Assembly (NCBI RefSeq): GCF_019336435.1
Contig: NZ_JAHWXQ010000001.1
Span: forward strand, 310,001 to 374,000
Reading direction: 5' to 3'
Origin: Pontibacter populi
GTDB taxonomy: Bacteria; Bacteroidota; Bacteroidia; Cytophagales; Hymenobacteraceae
Length of the DNA: 64,000 nt
Under the pieces are notes generated by a model. It had not been told where the DNA came from and did no database searches. It saw only the letters and a program-made list of their open reading frames with translations. Position numbers and translations under genes: made by a program. This document shows positions 50,470 to 58,623 of the stretch, piece by piece (within the stretch, counting starts at the first letter, position 1; every line of letters starts with the position of its first letter).

Positions 50470-50517
50470 CTCGTACTAATATTGCACTCTTAAAAAGTAC
50501 GAGCTACAAGCTCGCAC
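50456..50517. repeat. 22-bp perfect inverted repeat overlapping a gene end
   Basis: Arms 50456-50477 and 50496-50517 are a perfect 22-bp inverted repeat (26 bp with one mismatch), with core GCGAGCTTGTAGCTCGTA. The 18-base loop is AT-rich. The left arm covers the last codons and the stop of the BtuF-like gene. The element resembles small palindromic REP units, and may act as a terminator as well. Confidence 0.75.
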
Positions 50518-50554
50518 CAGCGAAAGAGTTAGATATTAATAATCTGCTTATTGG

Positions 50555-51787
50555 TTATTCTTTATTCCTGATTACCTCAAACCCTACTTTCTCCAGATCC
50601 TCCCAAAAACGCGGATAGGATTTACGAACTACACTAGGTTCCTGAATCTGAACAGGTTCTAGCAGGGCAATTGGTGCAAAAGCCATGGCCATACGGTGGT
50701 CCTGGTAAGTTCTGAAAGTAAGCTCACTTTTGGTGAGAATAGCCGGCTCCATCCTGAAAACGCCGGGTGTCATTTCATCCAGCGATGCACCCATACTTAG
50801 CACTTCAATCTGAAGCGCCTGAATACGGTCCGTTTCTTTTATTCGCAGACTTTCTAAACCGGTCATTTCCAGTGTTACCCCCAAAGCTGCACATAAGGCA
50901 ACTATAGTTTGGGCAAGATCCGGGCAGTTAGTAAAGTCGAAAGCTACTTTCTTCTCGCAGTGTTTTTTGGTTAGCCTGATGCCTGTTTCAGTGAATTCGG
51001 TGTAAACACCCAACCGGCTCATTATATCAACTATAGCCCTGTCGCCCTGGTAAGAATTTTCTCTTAAGCCGGGCAGCGTAATATCTGCTTCTTTGGCAAG
51101 CGCCACCATACTATACCAATAACTGGCCGCCGACCAGTCTGGCTCAACAGCGAAGGTGGCGGGATTATAGTTCTGGTTGGCAACAACTATCATATTATTT
51201 TCAAAAGTGGCTGATACGCCAAAATGCTGCATCAGCGAAAGCGTCATCTCAATATATGGCCGGCTTCCAATCTTTCCTTCCAGTTCCAGTATCAACCCAT
51301 CCGGCAGCAAGGGCGCAATCATTAGCAAAGCAGAAATATACTGACTGCTGATATCGCTGCGCACTTTCAGGTGATTATTACCAATTCCTTTAAAGCCGCT
51401 GATCTTGAGTGGCGGATAGCCTTCTTGCTGTAAGTAGTCTATCGTTGCGCCTAACTCTCGAAGTGCCTCAACCAGAATTTTTATTGGCCGCTGGCACATA
51501 CGATCGGTGCCGGTCAACGTTTTTTGCTGGCCTGTAATGACATAATAAGCCGTCAGGAAACGCATTACAGTTCCGGCATCTTCCGCATCTATCGTTGCAG
51601 CATCACTTTTGAGCAGGCGCTGCAGCAGTTGTGTGTCGTTTGCTTCAGAGAGATTCTGGATATCAGAGTTACCGCCAGCCAGCGCTGCGATGATTAAAGC
51701 ACGGTTAGCCTCGCTTTTGGAAGCAGGCAGGTTTATAGTTCCGGAAAGTACACCTGTCGGGTGAGAGAGCGTAACGGTTTTTATCAT
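50555..51787 (-). CDS. aroA: 3-phosphoshikimate 1-carboxyvinyltransferase (EPSP synthase)
   Basis: 410 residues. It joins shikimate-3-phosphate with phosphoenolpyruvate in the chorismate pathway. Key blocks are LPASKSEANRALIIAALAGG (the first substrate loop), EDAGTVMRFLTAYY (phosphoenolpyruvate site), then the second-half sequence LRIKETDRIQALQIEVLSMG and RTYQDHRMAMAFAP. All are standard. The first start codon overlaps the end of aroB by 4 bases, so aroB and aroA are one translation unit on the minus strand. Confidence 0.97.
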   Translation of the reverse strand: MIKTVTLSHPTGVLSGTINLPASKSEANRALIIAALAGGNSDIQNLSEANDTQLLQRLLKSDAATIDAEDAGTVMRFLTAYYVITGQQKTLTGTDRMCQRPIKILVEALRELGATIDYLQQEGYPPLKISGFKGIGNNHLKVRSDISSQYISALLMIAPLLPDGLILELEGKIGSRPYIEMTLSLMQHFGVSATFENNMIVVANQNYNPATFAVEPDWSAASYWYSMVALAKEADITLPGLRENSYQGDRAIVDIMSRLGVYTEFTETGIRLTKKHCEKKVAFDFTNCPDLAQTIVALCAALGVTLEMTGLESLRIKETDRIQALQIEVLSMGASLDEMTPGVFRMEPAILTKSELTFRTYQDHRMAMAFAPIALLEPVQIQEPSVVRKSYPRFWEDLEKVGFEVIRNKE

Positions 51788-52821
51788 AGTAAGGCGTAAT
51801 AGCGCAGTGCTTCCTGTATTTCGGGTAAAGTAATGGGTTGGTCGTATACGGCACTACCTATACGCTGCAGCAAGGTACAATTTATAGTTGCACCGGTATT
51901 CTTTTTATCCTGTAACGCAAATTGGCTTATAGTTTGAATCTCGTCTTCGGTAAGCGGTACCTTTTCGTACACCGAAATGAGGAATATTTCAATCTTGTCC
52001 AGCGATTCTTTTGAAAGCAGTTCCTTTTTTACGGATAGGTATGCTTCGCAGAGCATTCCGACAGCAATCGCTTCACCGTGCAGCAGCTCGCGGCCCGGTT
52101 TATCCATCAAAAAACTTTCAACAGCGTGCCCGATCGTGTGGCCGAAGTTCAGCACTTTGCGGTAACCGCCTTCTAACGGATCAGCTTCTACAACCGCAGA
52201 CTTTATGGCTACCGAATGCCTGATAAGCTCATCCCAGTTCTCCGTAAAAAGCCCGATGTGGCGTTGTGTTTCAAACATCTCCCCATCAGCAATCAGCCAG
52301 TGTTTTATAATTTCGGCGTACCCGGATTTTATTTCGCGCTGCGGTAGTGTTTGCAAAAAAACAGGGTTAATGAATACAGCAACTGGTTCTTTATAAACTC
52401 CGATATGATTTTTAAGTCCATGGAAATCGACACCTGTTTTACCGCCTACGCTGGCATCAACCTGGGCCAGCATAGTAGTTGGCACCTGCACAAAATACAG
52501 CCCGCGCTTAAACAAAGCCGTACAAAAACCACCCATATCCCCTATCACACCGCCGCCTAAATTTACCAGCACCGACCAGCGATCCAGGTTCAGTTCGGTC
52601 ATGCGTTGCCAGATGTACTCGCAGGTTTGCAGGGTTTTATGCGCTTCGCCACTTTGTATCTGAATAAGATGATGCTCCGGCAAATATGGCTTCACCAACG
52701 GGTAACAGTGCACCAGCGTATTTTCATCAACCAGCACCGCTACTTTACTGAATGCACGGTTCAGCAACATATCTTTCAACTGCTGCAGTGCATCGGAGCC
52801 TATAGTTATCGTTTCATTCAA
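51784..52821 (-). CDS. aroB: 3-dehydroquinate synthase
   Basis: 345 residues. It converts DAHP into 3-dehydroquinate, using NAD and a metal. NAD-binding GGGVIGDMGGF and FVQVPTTMLAQVDASVGGKTGVD are complete, and the zinc ligands lie in AEIIKHWLI, FGHTIGHAVE and GEAIAVGM. The start is the TTG at 52821; no in-frame ATG lies near it. It ends in a 4-base overlap with aroA. The DAHP synthase/chorismate mutase gene lies upstream on the same strand, so three steps of aromatic biosynthesis sit together. Confidence 0.96.
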   Translation of the reverse strand: MNETITIGSDALQQLKDMLLNRAFSKVAVLVDENTLVHCYPLVKPYLPEHHLIQIQSGEAHKTLQTCEYIWQRMTELNLDRWSVLVNLGGGVIGDMGGFCTALFKRGLYFVQVPTTMLAQVDASVGGKTGVDFHGLKNHIGVYKEPVAVFINPVFLQTLPQREIKSGYAEIIKHWLIADGEMFETQRHIGLFTENWDELIRHSVAIKSAVVEADPLEGGYRKVLNFGHTIGHAVESFLMDKPGRELLHGEAIAVGMLCEAYLSVKKELLSKESLDKIEIFLISVYEKVPLTEDEIQTISQFALQDKKNTGATINCTLLQRIGSAVYDQPITLPEIQEALRYYALL

Positions 52822-52834
52822 AATCAGTTTGAGA

Positions 52835-52997
52835 GTTTAGGAGTTAAAGAGTTTATGAGTGATTTATAGTTTAGTAGTCAAATAATTGTTCAGTGGTAAA
52901 ACGTAAGTAATACAATTTCAGAAATTGTAGATATTAAGAATGTATAAAAAACACTCTCTAACTCCCTAACTCCCAAACTCTATAACTCTTTAACTAT
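52835..52997. repeat. Heptad-periodic inverted repeat in the aro spacer
   Basis: Between DAHP synthase and aroB the left side (about 52835-52878) repeats GTTTAGGA, GTTAAAGA and GTTTATGA in 7-8-base steps. The right side (about 52952-52997) repeats CTAACTCC, CTAACTCC and CAAACTCT. They are roughly complementary and could form a long stem. Confidence 0.5.
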
Positions 52998-54081
52998 CAC
53001 CGTTCAGAATTCGGGTCTGTATCCGGATAGATTCCGTGTGGATCAGGCGGTATAGTTCTGCTACAAAGTCGGGGTTCATGCCCAGTTCTTTTGCCCAATC
53101 AGGTCGGCTTCTGAAGATCTCTTTCCAGCGGCTTATCTGTAATATCTGTACGTTGTTTTGTTTCTTATAGTGCCCGATCTGCTCTACTAACTCCATACGC
53201 CTGGTAAGTGCTCTTAAAATCTGCTGGTCGGCTTCGTCAATCTGCAAACGTAATTTCTCGGCACGGTTTATAAGTTCCTGGTCGTCGTAGGTGGTTTTGC
53301 GAACCTGTAGTTTTGCTAATATTTCCTTTAAGCCAGCGGGAGTCACCTGTTGTTCCGGATCGCTGAGTGCGTTGGCCGGGTCCGGGTGCGATTCCAGCAT
53401 AATGCCATCATAGCCTAAATCCAGTGCTTTCTGGGCAACAGGCAGTAACAACTCGCGGTTGCCGGCAATGTGGCTTGGGTCAACAATAAGCGGCAAACTT
53501 CTGAACTTCGATTTAAGCTCAATTGGTATCTGCCAGAATGGTACATTTCTATACTTTGATCTTTCATAATTGGAGAAACCACGGTGTATGGCAGCCACAT
53601 CGGTAATACCCGCATTATACACGCGTTCCAATGCTCCTATCCACAAAGCCAGGTCCGGGTTTACCGGGTTCTTTACCATCACAGGTACGTTGGCGCCTTT
53701 CAGCGCATCGGCAATTTCCTGTACGGCAAAAGGATTTACGGTTGTACGGGCACCAATCCACAGCACATCAATCTCCTGCTTCAGCGCTTCTTCAACGTGG
53801 CGGGCGGTAGCCACTTCTGTGCTCACGCGCATACCCAGCTCACGCTTTACCCGACCCAGCCACTGTAACCCCTGCAAGCCAATGCCCTCGAAAGAGTTTG
53901 GTCGCGAACGCGGTTTCCAGATACCAGCCCGGAACATATCTACCCGCTGCTCATGCAAAGCCAATGCCGTCTGCATCACCTGTTCTTCGCTCTCGGCGCT
54001 GCATGGTCCGGCAATAATGATCGGTCTTGGCTGACCGGCAGTTATTTGCCTGAAAAAATTATCTTCTCCCTTAAATTCCAT
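52990..54081 (-). CDS. Bifunctional 3-deoxy-7-phosphoheptulonate synthase/chorismate mutase
   Basis: 363 residues. The N-terminal domain (1-260) is the KDO8PS-like DAHP synthase: IIIAGPCSAESEEQV, FRAGIWKPRSRPNSFEGIG, WIGARTTVNPFAVQE and LIVDPSHIAGNRELLLP. The C-terminal 95 residues form an AroQ-type chorismate mutase (LRLQIDEADQQILRALTRRMELVEQIGHYK). It makes DAHP from phosphoenolpyruvate and erythrose-4-phosphate and turns chorismate into prephenate; this fusion is typical of Bacteroidota and may allow regulation of the synthase by the mutase. Likely co-regulated with aroBA downstream. Confidence 0.96.
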   Translation of the reverse strand: MEFKGEDNFFRQITAGQPRPIIIAGPCSAESEEQVMQTALALHEQRVDMFRAGIWKPRSRPNSFEGIGLQGLQWLGRVKRELGMRVSTEVATARHVEEALKQEIDVLWIGARTTVNPFAVQEIADALKGANVPVMVKNPVNPDLALWIGALERVYNAGITDVAAIHRGFSNYERSKYRNVPFWQIPIELKSKFRSLPLIVDPSHIAGNRELLLPVAQKALDLGYDGIMLESHPDPANALSDPEQQVTPAGLKEILAKLQVRKTTYDDQELINRAEKLRLQIDEADQQILRALTRRMELVEQIGHYKKQNNVQILQISRWKEIFRSRPDWAKELGMNPDFVAELYRLIHTESIRIQTRILNGDS

Positions 54082-54220
54082 TTATGAAGTATGCTTGCTG
54101 CAAAGGTAGTGCAAATTGAAAAGTAAACTATAACTAGCCCCAGGTTTAAAAGCCCCATGCTGTGCAGGTTGTAACTATAAATCTTACACAAAAACAAATG
54201 GATAACTGTAGATGATGCAC

Positions 54221-54228
54221 TATCTTTG
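54221..54228 (+). promoter_or_regulatory. -7 box of the proline dehydrogenase gene
   Basis: TATCTTTG matches TAnnTTTG and lies 21 bases before the ATG at 54250, giving a leader of roughly 15 bases. It overlaps the alternative start at 54226, which can be ruled out on that ground. Confidence 0.6.
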
Positions 54229-54249
54229 CGCTTCTATACAATACAATTT

Positions 54250-55434
54250 ATGAATCCTGTTTCAAACGTATCATTCGATAATACTGCCGTTGCATTTTCA
54301 TCCAAGTCTGATACTGAGCTGTACAAAATGTACCTGCTTTTCAAGACAATGAACAATAATATGCTGGTAAAGTTTGGCGGTAAACTTTTAAATACGGCCA
54401 TTAACCTGCACCTGCCGGTTAAATTCATTATTAAGCCAACAGTGTTCAGCCATTTTTGCGGTGGCGAAACAATAGAAGAATCAGAGCGGGCCATTAAGGA
54501 ACTGAGTACCTATAACATCGGAACTATACTGGACTACTCTGTAGAAGGCGAAGGCAACGAGAAGAGCTTTGATGCTACCATGAACGAGCTTTTAAGAACC
54601 GTAGAGAAGGCCCGTGGCAACAAGGCGATCCCATTTTCGGTGTTTAAAGTTACCGGCCTTATCGATGTAAAACTACTGGAGAAAGTACAGGCTGGAACTA
54701 CCTTAACAGCAGCTGAAAAAACTGCTTTTGAACGTGGCCGTGAGCGCGTAAATACCATCTGCAAAAGATGCTACGAAGCCGATGTTCGCGTGTTTGTAGA
54801 TGCCGAAGAAAGCTGGATTCAGGAACCTATCGATAACCTGACCTACGAAATGATGGAGCTCTACAACAAAGAGAAAGCCATCGTTTACAACACCTACCAA
54901 CTATACCGCCACGACCGCCTTGCTGTGCTGAAGCGCGATTACGAAAATGCCATGGCTAAAAACTACTACCTGGGTGGCAAACTGGTACGCGGTGCTTACA
55001 TGGAAAAAGAAGCCAAACGTGCCGCCGAAATTGGCTACTCAAACCCGATAAACCCTAGTAAGCAGGCTACCGATGATCTGTTTAACAAGGCACTTCAGTT
55101 TTGTGTTGAAAACATTGATCGTATTGCTTTCTGCAACGGCACGCATAACGAGGCAAGCTGTTACCTGCTGATGGAGCTGATGGACAAACATAACATTGCC
55201 CGTAACGACGAGCGTGTATACTTTGCCCAGCTATTTGGCATGAGTGATAACTTGTCGTATAACCTGGCCAATGCAGGTTACAATGTAGCGAAGTATGTGC
55301 CTTATGGCCCTGTAAGAGAAGTTATGCCTTACCTGCTGCGCCGTGCCAACGAAAATACCGCTATTGCCGGGCAGAGCAGCCGCGAGTTTACACTCATCAA
55401 TAAAGAAATGCAGCGACGTAAAGCCGCTAAATAA
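54250..55434 (+). CDS. Proline dehydrogenase
   Basis: 394 residues from the ATG at 54250. It oxidises proline to pyrroline-5-carboxylate with FAD. The TIM-barrel blocks are visible: TYNIGTILDYSVEGEG, FSVFKVTGLID, RVFVDAEESWIQEPID, YNTYQLYRHDRLAVL, KLVRGAYMEKEAKRA and the final PYGPVREVMPYLLRRANEN. The monofunctional form (no P5C dehydrogenase part, no DNA-binding domain) is normal in Bacteroidota. Followed by two hairpins. Confidence 0.96.
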   Translation: MNPVSNVSFDNTAVAFSSKSDTELYKMYLLFKTMNNNMLVKFGGKLLNTAINLHLPVKFIIKPTVFSHFCGGETIEESERAIKELSTYNIGTILDYSVEGEGNEKSFDATMNELLRTVEKARGNKAIPFSVFKVTGLIDVKLLEKVQAGTTLTAAEKTAFERGRERVNTICKRCYEADVRVFVDAEESWIQEPIDNLTYEMMELYNKEKAIVYNTYQLYRHDRLAVLKRDYENAMAKNYYLGGKLVRGAYMEKEAKRAAEIGYSNPINPSKQATDDLFNKALQFCVENIDRIAFCNGTHNEASCYLLMELMDKHNIARNDERVYFAQLFGMSDNLSYNLANAGYNVAKYVPYGPVREVMPYLLRRANENTAIAGQSSREFTLINKEMQRRKAAK

Positions 55435-55446
55435 AAAAACTATAAA

Positions 55447-55477
55447 AAATGCCTGTTATAGTTAGCGGGCTTTTTAT
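55447..55477 (+). terminator. Terminator of proline dehydrogenase gene
   Basis: The stem GCCTGTTA / TAGCGGGC (two G-U pairs) and the T tail TTTTTA lie 15 bases after the stop. The loop region is made of the TATAGTT motif. Confidence 0.65.
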
Positions 55478-55490
55478 AGTTGCTTTAAAA

Positions 55491-55530
55491 ATAAGAAGTC
55501 CTCTGCACCAACGTACAGAGGACTTCTTAT
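55491..55530. terminator. Bidirectional hairpin downstream of the Thr-rich lipoprotein gene
   Basis: A perfect 15-bp stem ATAAGAAGTCCTCTG / CAGAGGACTTCTTAT with a 10-base loop, 45 bases past the end of the minus-strand gene. Confidence 0.75.
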
Positions 55531-55574
55531 GTGTTTTTAGAACTATAAGTGTTATCCTAAAGTTCTGAGTTAAA

Positions 55575-55778
55575 TTACTGAACTACAGTAGAGTCAGTAG
55601 TAGTAGTTGTAGTAGAAGTAGTATCTACAGTAGTACCGGTTGTATCTACAGTAGTTTCTTCAACAGTAGTTTCTTCGATTGTAGTGTCTTCACCTTCAGT
55701 AGTAGCTGGCTCAGTGTTGCAAGCTGTGAAAGATACAAGAGCGAAAGCTACAACGGCGAATTTGAATAAATTTTTCAT
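55575..55778 (-). CDS. Small Thr/Glu-rich lipoprotein
   Basis: 67 residues from the ATG at 55778. A lipoprotein signal (KFAVVAFALVSFTAC) is followed by a low-complexity tail of Thr, Val, Glu and Asp (TTIEETTVEETTVDTTGTTV). The underlying DNA is a short imperfect repeat of GTAGT-rich triplets, so copy number could vary. It is probably an outer-membrane or periplasmic protein without enzymatic function. I do not recognise a family. Confidence 0.7.
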   Translation of the reverse strand: MKNLFKFAVVAFALVSFTACNTEPATTEGEDTTIEETTVEETTVDTTGTTVDTTSTTTTTTDSTVVQ

Positions 55779-55922
55779 TTTGTGTTTGTAATTAAGTGTT
55801 TTGGTTTCGATTTTGAAGTTCATACCAGAAAAGCACAGAGGTAACCCGCCTCAGAGAAAAAAATTAAAAATATTTTTTACTGGGTTACATTAACAACAAA
55901 ACAGTATTAAAATCAGAGCGGA

Positions 55923-56495
55923 ATGAAGAAAGGTTTGTATGAGACGGATGAGGCGATTATAGAGGGGATCCGGTTTGGAGACGACCGGGCACTGGCCCAC
56001 CTGTACAAACTCCACTTCCCGATGATATCTCATTTTATACTTAGCAACAGCGGAACCGACGACGAAGCCAAAGACATTTACCAGGAAGGCGTAATTGTTT
56101 TCTACGAAAAGGTAAAGTCTGACAGCCTGGAGCTTACCTGCCAGATAAAGACATACCTCTACTCGGTATGCCGCAGGCTCTGGCTAAAAAAACTTGCTGA
56201 GAAAGGCCGGTTCGCCACTAAGATGGACGATGCTGAGAACTACCTGATGCTGGAGGATGATGTGCCCCAGCAGGAAGAAAATGAACGACGATTCGGGGTG
56301 ATGGAAGATGCCATGAACCAACTGGGCGAGCCCTGCAAAACACTGCTGGAAGATTACTACATCCGGATGCAGAACATGCAGGACATAACCGACAGATTTG
56401 GATATACCAACACCGACACCGCCAAAAACCAGAAATATAAATGCCTGCAGCGGCTCAAGAAATTATTCTTTACCGCTTACCAGGCAACAGTATAA
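55923..56495 (+). CDS. ECF-type RNA polymerase sigma factor
   Basis: 190 residues with the two sigma domains of extracytoplasmic-function factors. Region 2 is DRALAHLYKLHFPMISHFIL, then DEAKDIYQEGVIVFYEKV (the DxxDxxQ-type core contact) and IKTYLYSVCRRLWLKKL. Region 4 (PCKTLLEDYYIRMQNMQDIT, FGYTNTDTAKNQKYKCLQRLKKL) binds the -35 region, with DTAKNQK in place of the common helix-turn-helix text. The next gene, 53 bases downstream, codes for a membrane protein whose N-terminus looks like an anti-sigma factor, so the pair probably forms a regulatory unit. Confidence 0.9.
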   Translation: MKKGLYETDEAIIEGIRFGDDRALAHLYKLHFPMISHFILSNSGTDDEAKDIYQEGVIVFYEKVKSDSLELTCQIKTYLYSVCRRLWLKKLAEKGRFATKMDDAENYLMLEDDVPQQEENERRFGVMEDAMNQLGEPCKTLLEDYYIRMQNMQDITDRFGYTNTDTAKNQKYKCLQRLKKLFFTAYQATV

Positions 56496-56548
56496 CCTGG
56501 TTTAGATCGAAATTAATACGCCTGTGAAGGCATAAGTATAGCGCAGAG

Positions 56549-57631
56549 ATGGAATACCTGATGTACGAACAAATGGAGCGGTACCTGGCCGGAAAAATGG
56601 TAGCTGATGAAAAAGCTGCCTTTGAGGCATTACTGCAAACTGACTTAAGGTTAGCCGAGCGGTTGAAAGAACACCGTACCCTGCTGAACACCATGCAGCA
56701 ATATGGCCAGCGCCAAGAACTCCGCGGCAAACTGAACGCCTTCCATACAGAGATGGAAACAGAAAATTCATCTCAGCAAACTCCAAAGTGGCAGATATTC
56801 TGGAAACGCCATGCGCAAACTATGGCCGTGGCCGCAAGCGTATCGTTATTATCAGTTTTCGGAACATTGTGGAGTGTGCAACAGATGAAAGAACCTGTAA
56901 AGCAACAGACTGCACATTATGTTGAGCTTCGCCGGGAACTGGACAAACTGAAGCGGGCACAAACAGCAATTATAAAAGACATTAACAATACGACGAAGCC
57001 TGCTCCCCGCCCTGCAAGTGTAAGCGGAACGGGTTTTGCTCTCAGCGCTAATGGTTACCTGGTTACGAGTTCGCACGTTGTAGAAGGTGCCGACTCTATT
57101 ATGATCGAGAATACATCCGGCGCGAAATACAAAGTAAGCGAAGTTTACCGCGACCAGGTGCACGATCTGTCAATACTTAAGGTGGAAGATGCGGGATTTG
57201 CAGGCTTCAGCAAGCTGCCTTATACGTTTAAAACCACAGAATCTGACCTTGGCGAAATGGTTTATACCCTGGGTTACCCGCGCGAGGATATCGTTTTTGG
57301 TGAGGGTTCATTAAGCTCTACTTCAGGTTTCCAGGGAGATACTACCGCTTACCAGATTTCTATTCCGCTTAACCCGGGTAATAGTGGCGGCCCATTATTA
57401 GATGATAAAGGCAACCTGATTGGGGTAATTAGTGGCAAGCAGGCAGGCCAGGAAGGCGCAGCATTCGCTATTAAGTCGGCGTACCTGTTACAACTAATCA
57501 GTGAACTGCCTTTAGCGACAACCCTCTCCCCTGTTTCGTTACCAAAAGCAAATACGCTGGCTGGCAACAGCCGGCCACAGCAGCTCAAAAAGTTAAAAGA
57601 TTTTGTATTCGTGGTTAAGGTTTATAATTAA
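56549..57631 (+). CDS. Anti-sigma-like/trypsin-like serine protease fusion, single-pass membrane protein
   Basis: 360 residues. Residues 1-70 (MERYLAGKMVADEKAAFEAL, LAERLKEHRTLLNTM) resemble the cytoplasmic anti-sigma region that often follows ECF sigma genes in this phylum. One membrane helix (about 91-109) and a short coiled coil (122-145) come next. A periplasmic HtrA/trypsin domain follows, with triad His176 (TSSHVVEG), Asp206 (VHDLSILK) and Ser279 (NPGNSGGPL). No PDZ domain is present. It may sense envelope stress by its protease part and release the sigma factor encoded upstream. The link is inference; each domain call is well supported. Confidence 0.8.
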   Translation: MEYLMYEQMERYLAGKMVADEKAAFEALLQTDLRLAERLKEHRTLLNTMQQYGQRQELRGKLNAFHTEMETENSSQQTPKWQIFWKRHAQTMAVAASVSLLSVFGTLWSVQQMKEPVKQQTAHYVELRRELDKLKRAQTAIIKDINNTTKPAPRPASVSGTGFALSANGYLVTSSHVVEGADSIMIENTSGAKYKVSEVYRDQVHDLSILKVEDAGFAGFSKLPYTFKTTESDLGEMVYTLGYPREDIVFGEGSLSSTSGFQGDTTAYQISIPLNPGNSGGPLLDDKGNLIGVISGKQAGQEGAAFAIKSAYLLQLISELPLATTLSPVSLPKANTLAGNSRPQQLKKLKDFVFVVKVYN

Positions 57632-57654
57632 CAGGCGAACCACCTATATTACTT

Positions 57655-57700
57655 AGCGAAGGGCCCATACAATGTATTTTGTATAGGCCCTTCGCTTTTC
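57655..57700 (+). terminator. Terminator of the sigma/protease unit
   Basis: The 16-bp stem AGCGAAGGGCCCATAC / GTATAGGCCCTTCGCT has one G-U pair and a 10-base loop, and is followed by TTTT. Confidence 0.88.
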
Positions 57701-57779
57701 CAGGCCTAACATTTTACCCTAACTACAGTTAAAGAAGTACTGTAAACATCAGAAATCGGGATTTAAAATATGTGAGGCT

Positions 57780-58409
57780 ATGAAAAATAAGATGTTAAGC
57801 CAGGTTTCAGCTGTTATAGTTACATCGGTACTGTTACTAGGCTGTGCCAGTTCTGATAAGGTAGATGAGACCACGGGTACAACTATAAGCGAGACCCAGA
57901 CCATGGAAGGTGATGCTGCAGAAGCCGGGCGCAGCGCAGAAATCAACTATAACGAAATGTTTGAAGAACTGGGCAACACCAGGCAGTTCGACATCATGGC
58001 GCTTGCAAACTCAAACCAAAACCTGACCACTTTTGTAACGCTTACCGAGAAGGCTGAGATAACCGATGTTCTGAAATCAAAAGGCCCGTTCACAGTTTTT
58101 ATTCCCACAAATGCCGCCTTCCAACATCTGAGCAAAAATGAACTAGATGAGCTGCTTGCACCTGAAAATAAGGTTAAACTGATAAAAGTTCTGCAGGCCC
58201 ATATTCTCCCGAATAAAGTTTACGTTACGGAGTTCAGAGACGCACAGCGTATAAAAACAGCCGACAACAAAGTAATTAACGTGCAGGTAAGCCCTGACAA
58301 AACTGTAACTATAGGCGGCGCAAAAATCGTAAAACCTAATGTTGAAGTTTCGAATGGCGTAGTACATATTGTTGATGATGTAATTACAGCCATCGCAATC
58401 GGCGGTTAA
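57780..58409 (+). CDS. Fasciclin-domain lipoprotein, paralogue 1
   Basis: 209 residues. The lipoprotein signal ends VLLLGCASSD, followed by an acidic linker. The FAS1 domain (about 75-209) has FDIMALANSNQNLTTFVTLTEKA, KGPFTVFIPTNAAFQHLSKN and the H2 block VKLIKVLQAHILPNKVY, ending in VSNGVVHIVDDVITAI, the usual FAS1 signature. These domains mediate adhesion. The next gene is a close relative, so this is a recent duplication in tandem. Likely outer membrane or periplasm. Confidence 0.9.
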   Translation: MKNKMLSQVSAVIVTSVLLLGCASSDKVDETTGTTISETQTMEGDAAEAGRSAEINYNEMFEELGNTRQFDIMALANSNQNLTTFVTLTEKAEITDVLKSKGPFTVFIPTNAAFQHLSKNELDELLAPENKVKLIKVLQAHILPNKVYVTEFRDAQRIKTADNKVINVQVSPDKTVTIGGAKIVKPNVEVSNGVVHIVDDVITAIAIGG

Positions 58410-58623
58410 ACCCGTGGATGCCATCGCAAACTATAAGGTAAGCAACTGCTTATTTATCCATACAAGCTGATCTCCTCTGCATCAGCACCACAACCTAAGC
58501 CTGACGGCTACGACCACCCTTGAACGTACTAATAATTAATTTGCTACTCAGGCAGATGATTAGTAACACACCGGCTATAAAGACCGGTAGAAAATGAATG
58601 TTCAATTAAATTAATGACAAACT

